Shown piece by piece: positions 8,485-16,176 of a DNA stretch of 64,000 nucleotides. The notes under the pieces are model-generated. The model had not been told where the DNA came from. It was given only the letters and a program-made list of their open reading frames with translations, and did not search any database. The position numbers were made by a program, and so were the translations under genes. The stretch's first letter is position 1; every line of letters begins with the position of its first letter. The stretch comes from Palleronia sp. LCG004 (GTDB lineage: Bacteria; Pseudomonadota; Alphaproteobacteria; Rhodobacterales; Rhodobacteraceae): assembly GCF_032931615.1 (NCBI RefSeq), contig NZ_CP136759.1, positions 124,001 to 188,000 on the forward strand. Reading direction: 5' to 3'.

Positions 8485-8502
8485 GAGGGGGCGGGCCCCC
8501 TC
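8485..8502 (-). promoter_or_regulatory. Intercistronic hairpin between dctP and dctQ (unit 2)
   Basis: A perfect 7 bp GC-rich stem (GAGGGGG with CCCCCTC, loop CGGG) lies 12 nt past the dctP stop and about 22 nt before the dctQ start. It has no U-tract, so it is more likely an mRNA-stabilising or partial-attenuation element that raises the receptor-to-permease ratio than a full terminator. That role is inference from similar placement in other binding-protein operons. Confidence 0.5.
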
Positions 8503-8514
8503 GCGCCCGGGGGG

Positions 8515-9519
8515 TCAGTTGGAGGAATTGCCGTCCGCTTGGGCGATCGCATCCTGGAAGGCGCTCACGATTTCCGTGCCCACGCGGTCGGCCCATTCAT
8601 CGAATGCGGGCTGCGTCGCTTCGCGGAAGGCCTGAAGCTCCTCGTCGCTGGGTTCGTAGACTTCCATCCCCTGCTCGCGCAGGAAGCCGATCCCTTCCTC
8701 GGTGCCCTCGCGGGTGATTTCGCGCTGATACTCCATCGCCTCGGTCGCGGCCTCCTGCATCGCCGCTTGTGTCTCGGCATCGAGACTATCCCATTTCTCG
8801 GCGGACACGCCGAGGAAGATCGGGTCGTAGGAGTAATGCCAAGCAGTCAGGTAATCCTGCATCTCGTAGACCTGCTGCGGGATGATCACGGCCCCGATCG
8901 GGTTTTCCTGTCCGTCGACGACGCCCTGCTGCAGCGCGGTCAGGGTCTCGGACCATTGCATCTGCTGCGGATTGGCACCGAGCGCGTTCATCACGTCGAT
9001 ATACATTGGTCCCGCGACGCGCATGTTGAGGCCCTGCAGGTCTTCCGGGCTCTGGATCGGGCGGACGCTGTTCGTGACCTCGCGGAAGCCGTTCTCGCCC
9101 CAGGCCAGCACCTTGATCCCGCTTTCCAGCAGGATTTCCGACAGCATTTCGGCGGGTGCGCCCTGCGTCGTCGCGTCGACCTCGTCGTAATTCGCATAGA
9201 GATAGGGCAGAGAGAAGACGGCCATCTCGGGGACGAGGGGCGTCACGTTGATCGCCGACGTCACCACGAGGTCGAGCGCGCCGCGGCCGACCATCTCGGC
9301 CTGGCGCATCTGATCGCCGCCCGAGAGCTGAGCATTCGGAAAGACCCGGACATCGTAGTCGCCACCGGTCTTCTCGGACAGCAATTCGCCGAAGCGTTCG
9401 GCCCCCTGATGCCACGTCGTCGTGTCGCCCACATTGTGCGACAGGCGCAGCGTCTCGGCCTGTACGCCGCCCGCAACCAGCGTCGCGGCGATCAGGCAGC
9501 CGAATTTCATGATGCTCAT
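8515..9519 (-). CDS. TRAP transporter substrate-binding protein DctP, unit 2
   Basis: A 334-residue periplasmic receptor with a signal peptide (MSIMKFGCLIAATLVAGG, cleavage near VQA). It shows the classic DctP pattern: LSHNVGDTTTWHQGAERF at the mature N-terminus, LQGLNMRVAGP around the substrate-carboxylate arginine, and WSETLTALQQGVVDGQENP. This is the C4-dicarboxylate/sialate-type layout, unlike the TakP-like receptor of the other unit. The ATG at 9519 follows a G-rich ribosome-binding site (GAGGGGGGAA). As the first gene of the six-gene TRAP run, its 107 bp upstream region should carry the promoter. The substrate is probably an organic acid; identity not determinable here. Confidence 0.92.
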   Translation of the reverse strand: MSIMKFGCLIAATLVAGGVQAETLRLSHNVGDTTTWHQGAERFGELLSEKTGGDYDVRVFPNAQLSGGDQMRQAEMVGRGALDLVVTSAINVTPLVPEMAVFSLPYLYANYDEVDATTQGAPAEMLSEILLESGIKVLAWGENGFREVTNSVRPIQSPEDLQGLNMRVAGPMYIDVMNALGANPQQMQWSETLTALQQGVVDGQENPIGAVIIPQQVYEMQDYLTAWHYSYDPIFLGVSAEKWDSLDAETQAAMQEAATEAMEYQREITREGTEEGIGFLREQGMEVYEPSDEELQAFREATQPAFDEWADRVGTEIVSAFQDAIAQADGNSSN

Positions 9520-9547
9520 CGTCGTTCCCCCCTCGGAAATTCCTCGC

Positions 9548-9566
9548 CGACCCCTTCTCGGGGTCG
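9548..9566. terminator. Short hairpin between phoD-like gene and TRAP operon
   Basis: CGACCCC pairs with GGGGTCG around TTCTC in the 107 bp between the phoD-like stop and the dctP start. It lacks a U-tract. It may end the phoD-like transcript or simply sit in the TRAP operon leader. Confidence 0.35.
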
Positions 9567-9626
9567 CGGGATCCATCGCTGGCACATTCCGTGCGGGAGG
9601 TCCACTGCGATGGCGGAAAGATCGGG

Positions 9627-11051
9627 TCAGAGGGGAAGGGCCGGGGTCCGTCCTGACTTTTCCAGCATCCATTCCGCCGACCATCCACCATCGCGACGGT
9701 GGAGCATCAGATAATTGCGCTGGGCGGCATAGATGGCGCGTTGCCCTGGCAATGCACGCAGCCGGATCGGATGGCCCTTGAGCGGCGTCTCACCGAACCT
9801 CGCCAGAGTGCCGAGCCCGCGGGCATAGAGCCTGGGCGGGGCCGGATGCGTGATGCCGGAAGCCACGAGCTGATGGAGCGGGCCTGCCGGCGCGTCCATG
9901 ATGGCGCGCGTCGCGAGGTGGATCTCGCCCGACAGGACGGTGACGGGCGCGTCGGGATCCTCGTGACGGTCGAGCAGCAGTCGGAGGAATCGCTGCCATT
10001 CTTCACGATGGGCAAAGCTCTGCCACTGGTCGCGCAGGTCGTCCTCGTATTTCTCCATTCGCCTCGTGATCTTCATCGCCCGCTCCACGAGGGACAGGCG
10101 CGGGCCGAGTGCGGGCACGCTCGACATGATGAAGGTATGGCCGGTGGGCAGCTCGCCCATCACACGTTCCATGTCGGCCCAGGTCCTGTCATCCATCACC
10201 CGCTCGGGCCTGCGGGTCGAGCGCAGGTCGGGCGCGACGATGGAGAAGCCCGGTGCCGTGACGCGCCACGAGAGATGCCCCTCACCCATGGCGATCTCGG
10301 GCCGCTCCGAAGGGGCGTGGCCCATCTGGAACAGCAGGAACGCCTCGCGTGCAGCTTCGAAGAGGCACCGTCCGACCTGCGAGTCGAGACTGGCCGGGCG
10401 CAGCGACCCCCAGCCGTCGCAGATGTCGTGGTCGTCCCACATCGCCAGAGTGGGGATCCGCGCCGACACCTCCGAGAAACCACCCTGTGCGGCCTGCGTC
10501 GCGTAGCGCAGGAAGAATGCCTTCCCGAGCGCCGCGCGCAGTTCCGCGATTTCGTCGTCACCCAGCTCGCGATGCGGCACGTCGGGCCAGTCCCTGGACA
10601 GCGGATGCGCCTCGGTCACCTCGTCGGCATAGATCTGGTCGCCGCCCTGGAGGAGGAGTTGGATGGGTTCGCGCGCGTTGCGTTCGGCCAGCTGCCGCCA
10701 GAGCGCGTTGCGACTGGCGACCGGACGGTCGAGATCGCCATGTTCCTGACCGTTGCAGGACACGAAGGCGATCGACATGTCGCCGCGGAAATCCGTCGCG
10801 ACCTGGTAATCGCGCCCCTCGACCCGATACTGCGTCCGCGCGGCACGCGGCAGCGTGAACGCATAGCGCCAGAGCGTCGCGCCGGCCTCGGTCCGGAGCG
10901 CCTCGGCCTCGATCCTCTTGCCGTCCGCCTCGAGGATGGGTGGCGTGGCACCTTTGCGGCGCACCAGGATCGCAACGAGCCGGACATGATCTTCCGCAAT
11001 CTCGCGGAGATGGAGCATCGGCAGGCTGTCGGGGGCTCGTTCGGTATTCAT
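9627..11051 (-). CDS. PhoD-like metallophosphatase family protein
   Basis: A protein of about 474 residues with the PhoD/alkaline-phosphatase-D metal-binding motifs: AFVSCNGQ (about 91-98), LLQGGDQIYADE (about 131-142), MWDDHDICDGWGS (about 205-217) and SGEIHLATRA near residue 385. These supply the Asp, His and Asn ligands of a calcium/iron-type phosphatase or phosphodiesterase. There is no signal peptide and no Tat motif, unlike secreted PhoD, so a cytoplasmic role in phosphoester or phospholipid turnover is more likely. Two starts are possible, ATG 11051 (MNTER) or ATG 11060; I use the shorter. It is transcribed away from the beta-hydroxyacid dehydrogenase gene. Confidence 0.82.
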   Translation of the reverse strand: MNTERAPDSLPMLHLREIAEDHVRLVAILVRRKGATPPILEADGKRIEAEALRTEAGATLWRYAFTLPRAARTQYRVEGRDYQVATDFRGDMSIAFVSCNGQEHGDLDRPVASRNALWRQLAERNAREPIQLLLQGGDQIYADEVTEAHPLSRDWPDVPHRELGDDEIAELRAALGKAFFLRYATQAAQGGFSEVSARIPTLAMWDDHDICDGWGSLRPASLDSQVGRCLFEAAREAFLLFQMGHAPSERPEIAMGEGHLSWRVTAPGFSIVAPDLRSTRRPERVMDDRTWADMERVMGELPTGHTFIMSSVPALGPRLSLVERAMKITRRMEKYEDDLRDQWQSFAHREEWQRFLRLLLDRHEDPDAPVTVLSGEIHLATRAIMDAPAGPLHQLVASGITHPAPPRLYARGLGTLARFGETPLKGHPIRLRALPGQRAIYAAQRNYLMLHRRDGGWSAEWMLEKSGRTPALPL

Positions 11052-11147
11052 TCCGCGCATCTAGACCGTCCCGGGGCCCGCGCAAGGCCTGCATTGTGTC
11101 AGGGGTACTTCGGTGTACCATCGCAACTGAATTCAGCGGAGGACATC

Positions 11148-12071
11148 ATGACGGACAAACCGATCGTCGGTTTCATCGGCGTGGGCCTGATGGGTCACGG
11201 AATGGCGAAAAACATCCTCGAAGGCGGCTATAGGCTGCAGATCAAGGGAAACCGAAACCGCGCACCGGTCGAGGATCTGGTCGGTCGCGGCGCAACCGAG
11301 GCCACTTCGGCCAAGGCCATGGCCGAGGCCTGCGACATCGTGCATATCTGCCTGTCGAATTCGCCACAGGTCGAGGAGATCATCCGAGGGTCCGACGGGA
11401 TCCTCGCAAGCGGCAAGGCGGGGCTCGTGGTCGTCGACTGCACCACGTCGGATCCGAACTCGACCGACGCGTTGGCGGCTGAGCTCTCGGATGCCGGAAT
11501 GACGCTCGTCGACGCGCCGCTCGGCCGCACGCCGAAGGAAGCCGAGGAGGGCACGCTTGACGCAATGGTCGGATGCGACGCCGCAACCTTCGAGGTCGTC
11601 CGGCCGGTCATCGAATGCTGGTCAGGCTCGATCACCCATATCGGCGAGACCGGGACCGCGCATCGCATGAAACTCATCATGAACTTCATCGCGATGAGCT
11701 ATGGTGCGCTTTTCGCGGAGGCGTTGAGTCTGGGCGTGAAGTCCGGCATCTCGCCGCAGACGGTCCGCGACGTGATGGGCGCGAGCCGTATGTCCAACGG
11801 CTTCTTCGACACGTTCATGAGCTACGCAGTCGACCGAAATCGCGATGCCCACAAGTTCTCGATCACCAACGCGCTCAAGGATATGACCTATGTCGCGTCG
11901 ATGGCGCAGGGCGCGGGCGCGATGAACCCGATCGGTGCCGCGGCGCGCAACTATTACGCCCATGTGGCGGCGATCGGCGAGGGGTCCGATTATGTGCCCA
12001 TGGTGGCCGACCACGTGGCGCGCCTCAATGGCATCGACCTTGCCGATGCGGTAAAGAAGGGCGCGAAATAG
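11148..12071 (+). CDS. NAD(P)-dependent beta-hydroxyacid dehydrogenase, sulfolactaldehyde reductase-like substrate loop
   Basis: A 307-residue member of the 3-hydroxyisobutyrate/6-phosphogluconate dehydrogenase family. The Rossmann motif FIGVGLMGHGMAKNIL spans residues 7-22, the substrate-binding region starts DAPLGRTPKEAEEGTL near residue 122, and the catalytic lysine lies in MKLIMNFI near 175. The substrate loop is unusual. Most family members read DAPVSGG, but here it is GRT, as in the sulfolactaldehyde reductase YihU (GRTS), where that region contacts the sulfonate. Possible substrates are therefore a short hydroxy-acid, a semialdehyde or a sulfonate analogue. AGCGGAGGAC gives a good ribosome-binding site. 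It stands alone, convergent with the DUF808 gene (6 bp gap). Confidence 0.85.
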   Translation: MTDKPIVGFIGVGLMGHGMAKNILEGGYRLQIKGNRNRAPVEDLVGRGATEATSAKAMAEACDIVHICLSNSPQVEEIIRGSDGILASGKAGLVVVDCTTSDPNSTDALAAELSDAGMTLVDAPLGRTPKEAEEGTLDAMVGCDAATFEVVRPVIECWSGSITHIGETGTAHRMKLIMNFIAMSYGALFAEALSLGVKSGISPQTVRDVMGASRMSNGFFDTFMSYAVDRNRDAHKFSITNALKDMTYVASMAQGAGAMNPIGAAARNYYAHVAAIGEGSDYVPMVADHVARLNGIDLADAVKKGAK

Positions 12072-12077
12072 CCGCGA

Positions 12078-13031
12078 TCAGTGCGCGGTCTTGCCGAAGA
12101 GACCGACGATCGGCTTCGTGAGCGGGATGAGGATCAACCCGAGCGCGAGGCCGACCACACCGTCGAGAGCGGCGGTCACGAACCATTCGACGGCACCGGT
12201 CCAGCGCCCCACCGTTTCGGCCGCGGCGACCGCCTGATGATGAATGAAGTCGTAGGGCGCGTGCCATCCAAGCTCGTGCAGGCCGTGCACGATGATGTTG
12301 CCGCCCACCCAGATCATCGCGGCCGTGCCGACGATGACGAGGAGCTTCAGGAAGGTCGGCATGGCGCGGACGATGAAACGCCCCGTCGCGCGCGTCGCGG
12401 AAAGCCGCCCGCCCGCAGCCATCGCGAGGCCCGCATCGTCGGCCTTCACGATGATCGCGACAGCGCCGTAGACCGCGACGGTGATTAATACGCCCGCAAT
12501 CGCAAGAGATCCGGCGACCTGAACGATCCCGAGTTCCGGAGGCAAGGCCGTCAGCACGATCGTCATGATTTCAGCCGACAGGATGAAGTCGGTCTTGATC
12601 GCGCCCTTCACCTTGCGTTTCTCAAGCGTGGCGTCGGCCTTCTTCTGCTCGACGAGTTCATCGCTGTGATGATCGGAAGGGTTCAGCTTGTGCCAGACCT
12701 TTTCGGCCCCTTCGAAGCAGAGATACGCCCCGCCCAACATGAGGAGCGGCGGTATCGCCCAAGGTGCAAAGGCCGAGAGCAACAGGGCCACGGGCAGCAA
12801 TATCACAAGCTTGTTGAAGAGTGAGCCCTTGGCGATCTGCCAGACGATGGGCAGCTCGCGATCGGCCGAGAACCCATGGACGTATTTCGGTGTCACGGCC
12901 GCGTCGTCGATCACCGCGCCCGCAGCCTTGCCCGAAGCCTTCATCGCCTGTCCGAAGACATCGTCGACGGAGGCCGCCGCGACCTTGGCGATAGCCGCTA
13001 CGTCGTCCAGTAGCGCAAGAAGCCCGCTCAT
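12078..13031 (-). CDS. yedI: DUF808 (YedI) family inner-membrane protein
   Basis: A 317-residue integral membrane protein that matches the DUF808/YedI family over its full length. It begins SGLLALLDDVAAIAKVAAAS, followed by the soluble DDVFGQAMKASGKAAGAVIDDAAVTPKYVHG region, then about six to seven hydrophobic helices with GGAYLCFEGAEKVWH between helices 2 and 3. The family's function is not known; transport or envelope stress roles have been suggested. It is monocistronic and ends 6 bp from the convergent dehydrogenase gene. Confidence 0.88.
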   Translation of the reverse strand: MSGLLALLDDVAAIAKVAAASVDDVFGQAMKASGKAAGAVIDDAAVTPKYVHGFSADRELPIVWQIAKGSLFNKLVILLPVALLLSAFAPWAIPPLLMLGGAYLCFEGAEKVWHKLNPSDHHSDELVEQKKADATLEKRKVKGAIKTDFILSAEIMTIVLTALPPELGIVQVAGSLAIAGVLITVAVYGAVAIIVKADDAGLAMAAGGRLSATRATGRFIVRAMPTFLKLLVIVGTAAMIWVGGNIIVHGLHELGWHAPYDFIHHQAVAAAETVGRWTGAVEWFVTAALDGVVGLALGLILIPLTKPIVGLFGKTAH

Positions 13032-13098
13032 GCCGCGATCCCGAAATCATGCCCGATCCCGAACCAGATAACGCGGACACGGTTTCGTGCAATGGCGG

Positions 13099-13800
13099 TC
13101 AGGCCGGTTTCCTCGCGAGACCCATATAGATGATCGCCGTGAGGGGCAGTTGTCCGAAGACCGGATCGCCGCGCCGGTCGATGCCCCGCGGTCCGAGACC
13201 GGTCTTCTCTTCCGGGGCAAGGCCCGCCGCGCGCAGGGCGCTTTCGAGTTCCGACGGCGTGATGAACATCTTCGGATCGTGAGTGCCTTTGGGAAGGACG
13301 CGCAGCACGTCCTCGGCCATCGTGATCGCGGCGAAGCGGGCGACGGGATTTCGGTTGATGGTGTCGTAGAAAAAGATCCCGCCGGGCTTCAGTACCCTCG
13401 CGACCTGCGACAGGACCTCTCCGAGGTCGGCGACATGTTCCAGCACGTCGACGCAGACGATCGCGTCGAACGATCCGTCCTCATGTGGCAGCTTCTCGCC
13501 CGTTCCCACCTCGTAACGGATCGAAAGCCCCGATTGTTCGGCATGGGCGCGGGCCGCCTCGATCGCCTTCTCGGCCGGATCGATACCCGTCACCTCTGCA
13601 CCGCGCTGCGCCAGCGCCTCGGCCATGAAGCCGCCGGCGCAGCCGAGATCGAGGACGCGCTTGCCGTTCCAGTCGATCTTGCGATCGAACCAGGACAGCC
13701 GTCCGGGCACCATGTTCTTGAGAACGCGGATCCAGCGTATGTCGTCCGACCACCATTTCGCTGCCATGTCGTCGTAGATCGCAAGGTCGTTGCGCGCCAT
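13099..13800 (-). CDS. ubiG: UbiG-like SAM-dependent O-methyltransferase
   Basis: A 233-residue class I methyltransferase. Motif I is VLDLGCAGGFMAEAL (about 49-63), the acidic end of beta-2 is GIDPAEKAI, post-I is VCVDVLEHV, and the diagnostic UbiG stretch FYDTINRNP...LPKGTHDP.MFITPSEL follows (about 145-185). UbiG performs both O-methylations of ubiquinone synthesis, at the membrane surface. The N-terminus (YDDMAAKWWSDD) is shortened and diverges from the usual FDALADRWWDP opening, so it could be a second UbiG paralogue with a related polyprenyl-phenol substrate. It is not in an operon with other ubi genes; it follows the motB promoter region divergently. Confidence 0.72.
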   Translation of the reverse strand: MARNDLAIYDDMAAKWWSDDIRWIRVLKNMVPGRLSWFDRKIDWNGKRVLDLGCAGGFMAEALAQRGAEVTGIDPAEKAIEAARAHAEQSGLSIRYEVGTGEKLPHEDGSFDAIVCVDVLEHVADLGEVLSQVARVLKPGGIFFYDTINRNPVARFAAITMAEDVLRVLPKGTHDPKMFITPSELESALRAAGLAPEEKTGLGPRGIDRRGDPVFGQLPLTAIIYMGLARKPA

Positions 13801-13940
13801 GAGGTCACCGTGCCGTTGTTGCCTGCCGTCGAACTAGCGCCCGATCCAGCCGTCCCAAGAAATGCGGAGAAGTTTATCGGTTAGGCTGCTCTTCACGGCT
13901 CGCTGCTACTGCCCGATCCAAAGATCCGAGGAGTGCAGGC

Positions 13941-14738
13941 ATGGCGTCGAACAGGCCGATCATCATCAAGCGCAAGAAGGTCGTGGGCGGCGGCGGGCAT
14001 CACGGTGGTGCGTGGAAGGTCGCTTATGCCGACTTCGTGACGGCCATGATGGCGTTCTTCATGCTCATGTGGTTGCTCAACGCGACGACCGACACCCAGC
14101 GCAAGGGCATCGCCGACTATTTCAGCCCGGAGATCCCGCTCATGCGCGTCTCGGGGGGTGGGGCTGGTGCGCTCGGCGGTGCCGATCCCGCATCGAACGA
14201 CCAGTATCTCGGCGAAGCCGGTGGCGAGGCGCAAAATCCGACGCAGACGCTGTCCTATGCCGAAGACGCCCAGACGGTTACCGACGAACTCATGCGATAT
14301 CAGGAGCTTCTGACGGCACGCGCCGGGGAGTCGACGGTGTCGGACGATCTGCTGAAACATATCGTGACGCGGGTGACCGACGAAGGTCTGATCGTCGATC
14401 TCTTTGATCTGCCCGGTGCGCGCCTTTTCGAGGTCGGCACCGCCGAACCGACTGGCCTCATGACCGATCTGCTCCTGGTGGTGCGGGACGTGTTCTCGCT
14501 TGCGACGAACGAGGTGGCGATCAACGGCCATGTCCGGTCCGAGGCGATCGTCAGGATGCTTCGCGACGAATGGGAACTTTCGGCGGCCAGGGCGCAGAAG
14601 GTGCGCGAGATGCTGACCGCCGGCGGCTTCGATGCCGGGCGGATCCGGCGGATCGGCGGCTTTGCCGACCGGGAGCACGTCCGCCCCGACCCTATGGATA
14701 TCCGCAACAACCGGATCGAACTGATCCTGCTGAGATAG
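13941..14738 (+). CDS. motB: Flagellar motor stator protein MotB
   Basis: A 265-residue stator subunit. Residues 26-46 form the single transmembrane helix (AYADFVTAMMAFFMLMWLL), with Asp31 at the position of the essential proton-carrying aspartate. A Gly/Asn-rich linker leads to a C-terminal OmpA-like peptidoglycan-binding domain (NGHVRSEAIVRML, SAARAQKVREML, NNRIELILLR). MotB partners with MotA in the inner membrane, but no motA lies within this window. GAGGAG sits 7 nt before the ATG. It leads the flagellar run and is divergent from the UbiG-like gene; the 140 bp between them should hold the flagellar promoter, though I could not assign a clear sigma28 or sigma54 site. Confidence 0.95.
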   Translation: MASNRPIIIKRKKVVGGGGHHGGAWKVAYADFVTAMMAFFMLMWLLNATTDTQRKGIADYFSPEIPLMRVSGGGAGALGGADPASNDQYLGEAGGEAQNPTQTLSYAEDAQTVTDELMRYQELLTARAGESTVSDDLLKHIVTRVTDEGLIVDLFDLPGARLFEVGTAEPTGLMTDLLLVVRDVFSLATNEVAINGHVRSEAIVRMLRDEWELSAARAQKVREMLTAGGFDAGRIRRIGGFADREHVRPDPMDIRNNRIELILLR

Positions 14739-14840
14739 ACTGCGAGGAGGCGAACAGGGTGGCCGTTAGCGCGGCGTTAAGCCCGAAACCGTAATCCTCC
14801 GATCAATTCACGACTCGGTCGCAAAAGAAAGGCGATATCA

Positions 14841-16151
14841 ATGACGATTTCCTCCTCCCTGGCCGCGGGCGTCTCCGGTCTCAACGCGAATTCGCAGCGC
14901 CTTGCGAGCATCTCCGACAACATCGCCAATTCCGGGACCTATGGATACAAGCGCACCTTCACCGACTTCCACTCCATGGTGATCGACAGCACGTCCTCGT
15001 CGAAATACATCGCCGGCGGCGTGCGCACGACGACCGAACGCCTGATCGACGAGAAGGGCGCGATGCAGGGCACGGCCAACGCCACCGACATCTCGATCAA
15101 GGGGCGTGGCTTTCTGCCCGTGACCGATGCCTCTGCGGTGAAGTTCGGCGGAAACCTTCCCCTGTCGCTGATGACGACCGCATCGTTCCGACCCGATGCG
15201 GCAGGCACGCTCGTCGATGCGACCGGCAAGGTCCTGCTGGGCTCGCCCGCCAACCAGGACGGCACGATCCGTCCCTTCCCGCGCGACAGCATCGCGGGTC
15301 TCGAGCCCGTCAACATCTACCACAACCAGCTTGCCGCCAATCCGACAGGCAACATGACGATGCACGTCAACCTGCCGGCCAACGATACGCGCGTCGGTGC
15401 CGTGGCCGATCCGCAGGACATCACGCTCGAATATTTCGGCAACCTCGGTCAGACCGAAACGCTGCGCGCGACCTTCACGCCGACCCCCTCCGACGGCGTG
15501 ACGCCGTCCAACGAATGGACGATGACCATCACCGACAGCGCGAGCGGCGATGCCGTGATCGGCGAGTACACGTTGGCCTTCAACAGCGGCAACCCTGGCG
15601 GCGGAACGCTCGCCTCGGTGACGCGGACCGATCCGGCGTATCCCGAGTACGAAGGCGATAGCGGAACGCTTCCCCTGACCGTCGGCGGCGGTGATATCTC
15701 GCTCAATATCGGCAAGCTCAACAATGGCAACGGCATAACCCAGCTCAACACGTCGTTCTCGCCCACGACGCTGAGCAAGGACGGATCGGCCATCGGCAAC
15801 CTCGTTGGTGTGGAGATCGATGCGGGCGGGATCGTGAACGCGGTCTACGATTCGGGCTTTACCCGTTCGATCTATCAGGTGCCGGTCATCGACGTCGCGA
15901 ACCCCAACGGCCTGCGCACCGGCGACGCCCAGACCTACAAGGTGACGGCCGAGAGCGGCGAGATGTTCCTCTGGGATGCCGGCGACGGCCCCGTGGGCGA
16001 GACCGCAGGCTACAGCCGCGAGACGAGCACCGTGGACGTCGCGACCGAGCTTACCAACCTGATCCAGACCCAGCGAGCCTATTCGTCGAACGCGAAGATC
16101 ATCCAGACCGTCGACGAGATGCTCCAGGAAACCACCAACCTGAAGCGCTGA
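14841..16151 (+). CDS. flgE: Flagellar hook protein FlgE
   Basis: A 436-residue axial protein. The N-terminal rod/hook signature SSSLAAGVSGLNANSQRLASISDNIANSGTYGYK is intact and the C-terminal coiled-coil block ends ATELTNLIQTQRAYSSNAKIIQTVDEMLQETTNLKR, typical of FlgE. The central D1/D2 part is beta-rich with Asn/Thr/Gly, as expected for an exposed hook subunit exported by the flagellar type III apparatus. AAAGGCG precedes the ATG. It is 102 bp downstream of motB and 25 bp upstream of flgK, consistent with one late-class operon. Confidence 0.95.
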   Translation: MTISSSLAAGVSGLNANSQRLASISDNIANSGTYGYKRTFTDFHSMVIDSTSSSKYIAGGVRTTTERLIDEKGAMQGTANATDISIKGRGFLPVTDASAVKFGGNLPLSLMTTASFRPDAAGTLVDATGKVLLGSPANQDGTIRPFPRDSIAGLEPVNIYHNQLAANPTGNMTMHVNLPANDTRVGAVADPQDITLEYFGNLGQTETLRATFTPTPSDGVTPSNEWTMTITDSASGDAVIGEYTLAFNSGNPGGGTLASVTRTDPAYPEYEGDSGTLPLTVGGGDISLNIGKLNNGNGITQLNTSFSPTTLSKDGSAIGNLVGVEIDAGGIVNAVYDSGFTRSIYQVPVIDVANPNGLRTGDAQTYKVTAESGEMFLWDAGDGPVGETAGYSRETSTVDVATELTNLIQTQRAYSSNAKIIQTVDEMLQETTNLKR

Positions 16152-16176
16152 TCCACCTTCGAAGGAGCCCCAGGGC

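Noticed and set aside
9699..11147. In-frame upstream extension of the beta-hydroxyacid dehydrogenase
   Set aside because: It runs antisense through the PhoD-like gene. The strong ribosome-binding site and Rossmann start at 11148 mark the true beginning.
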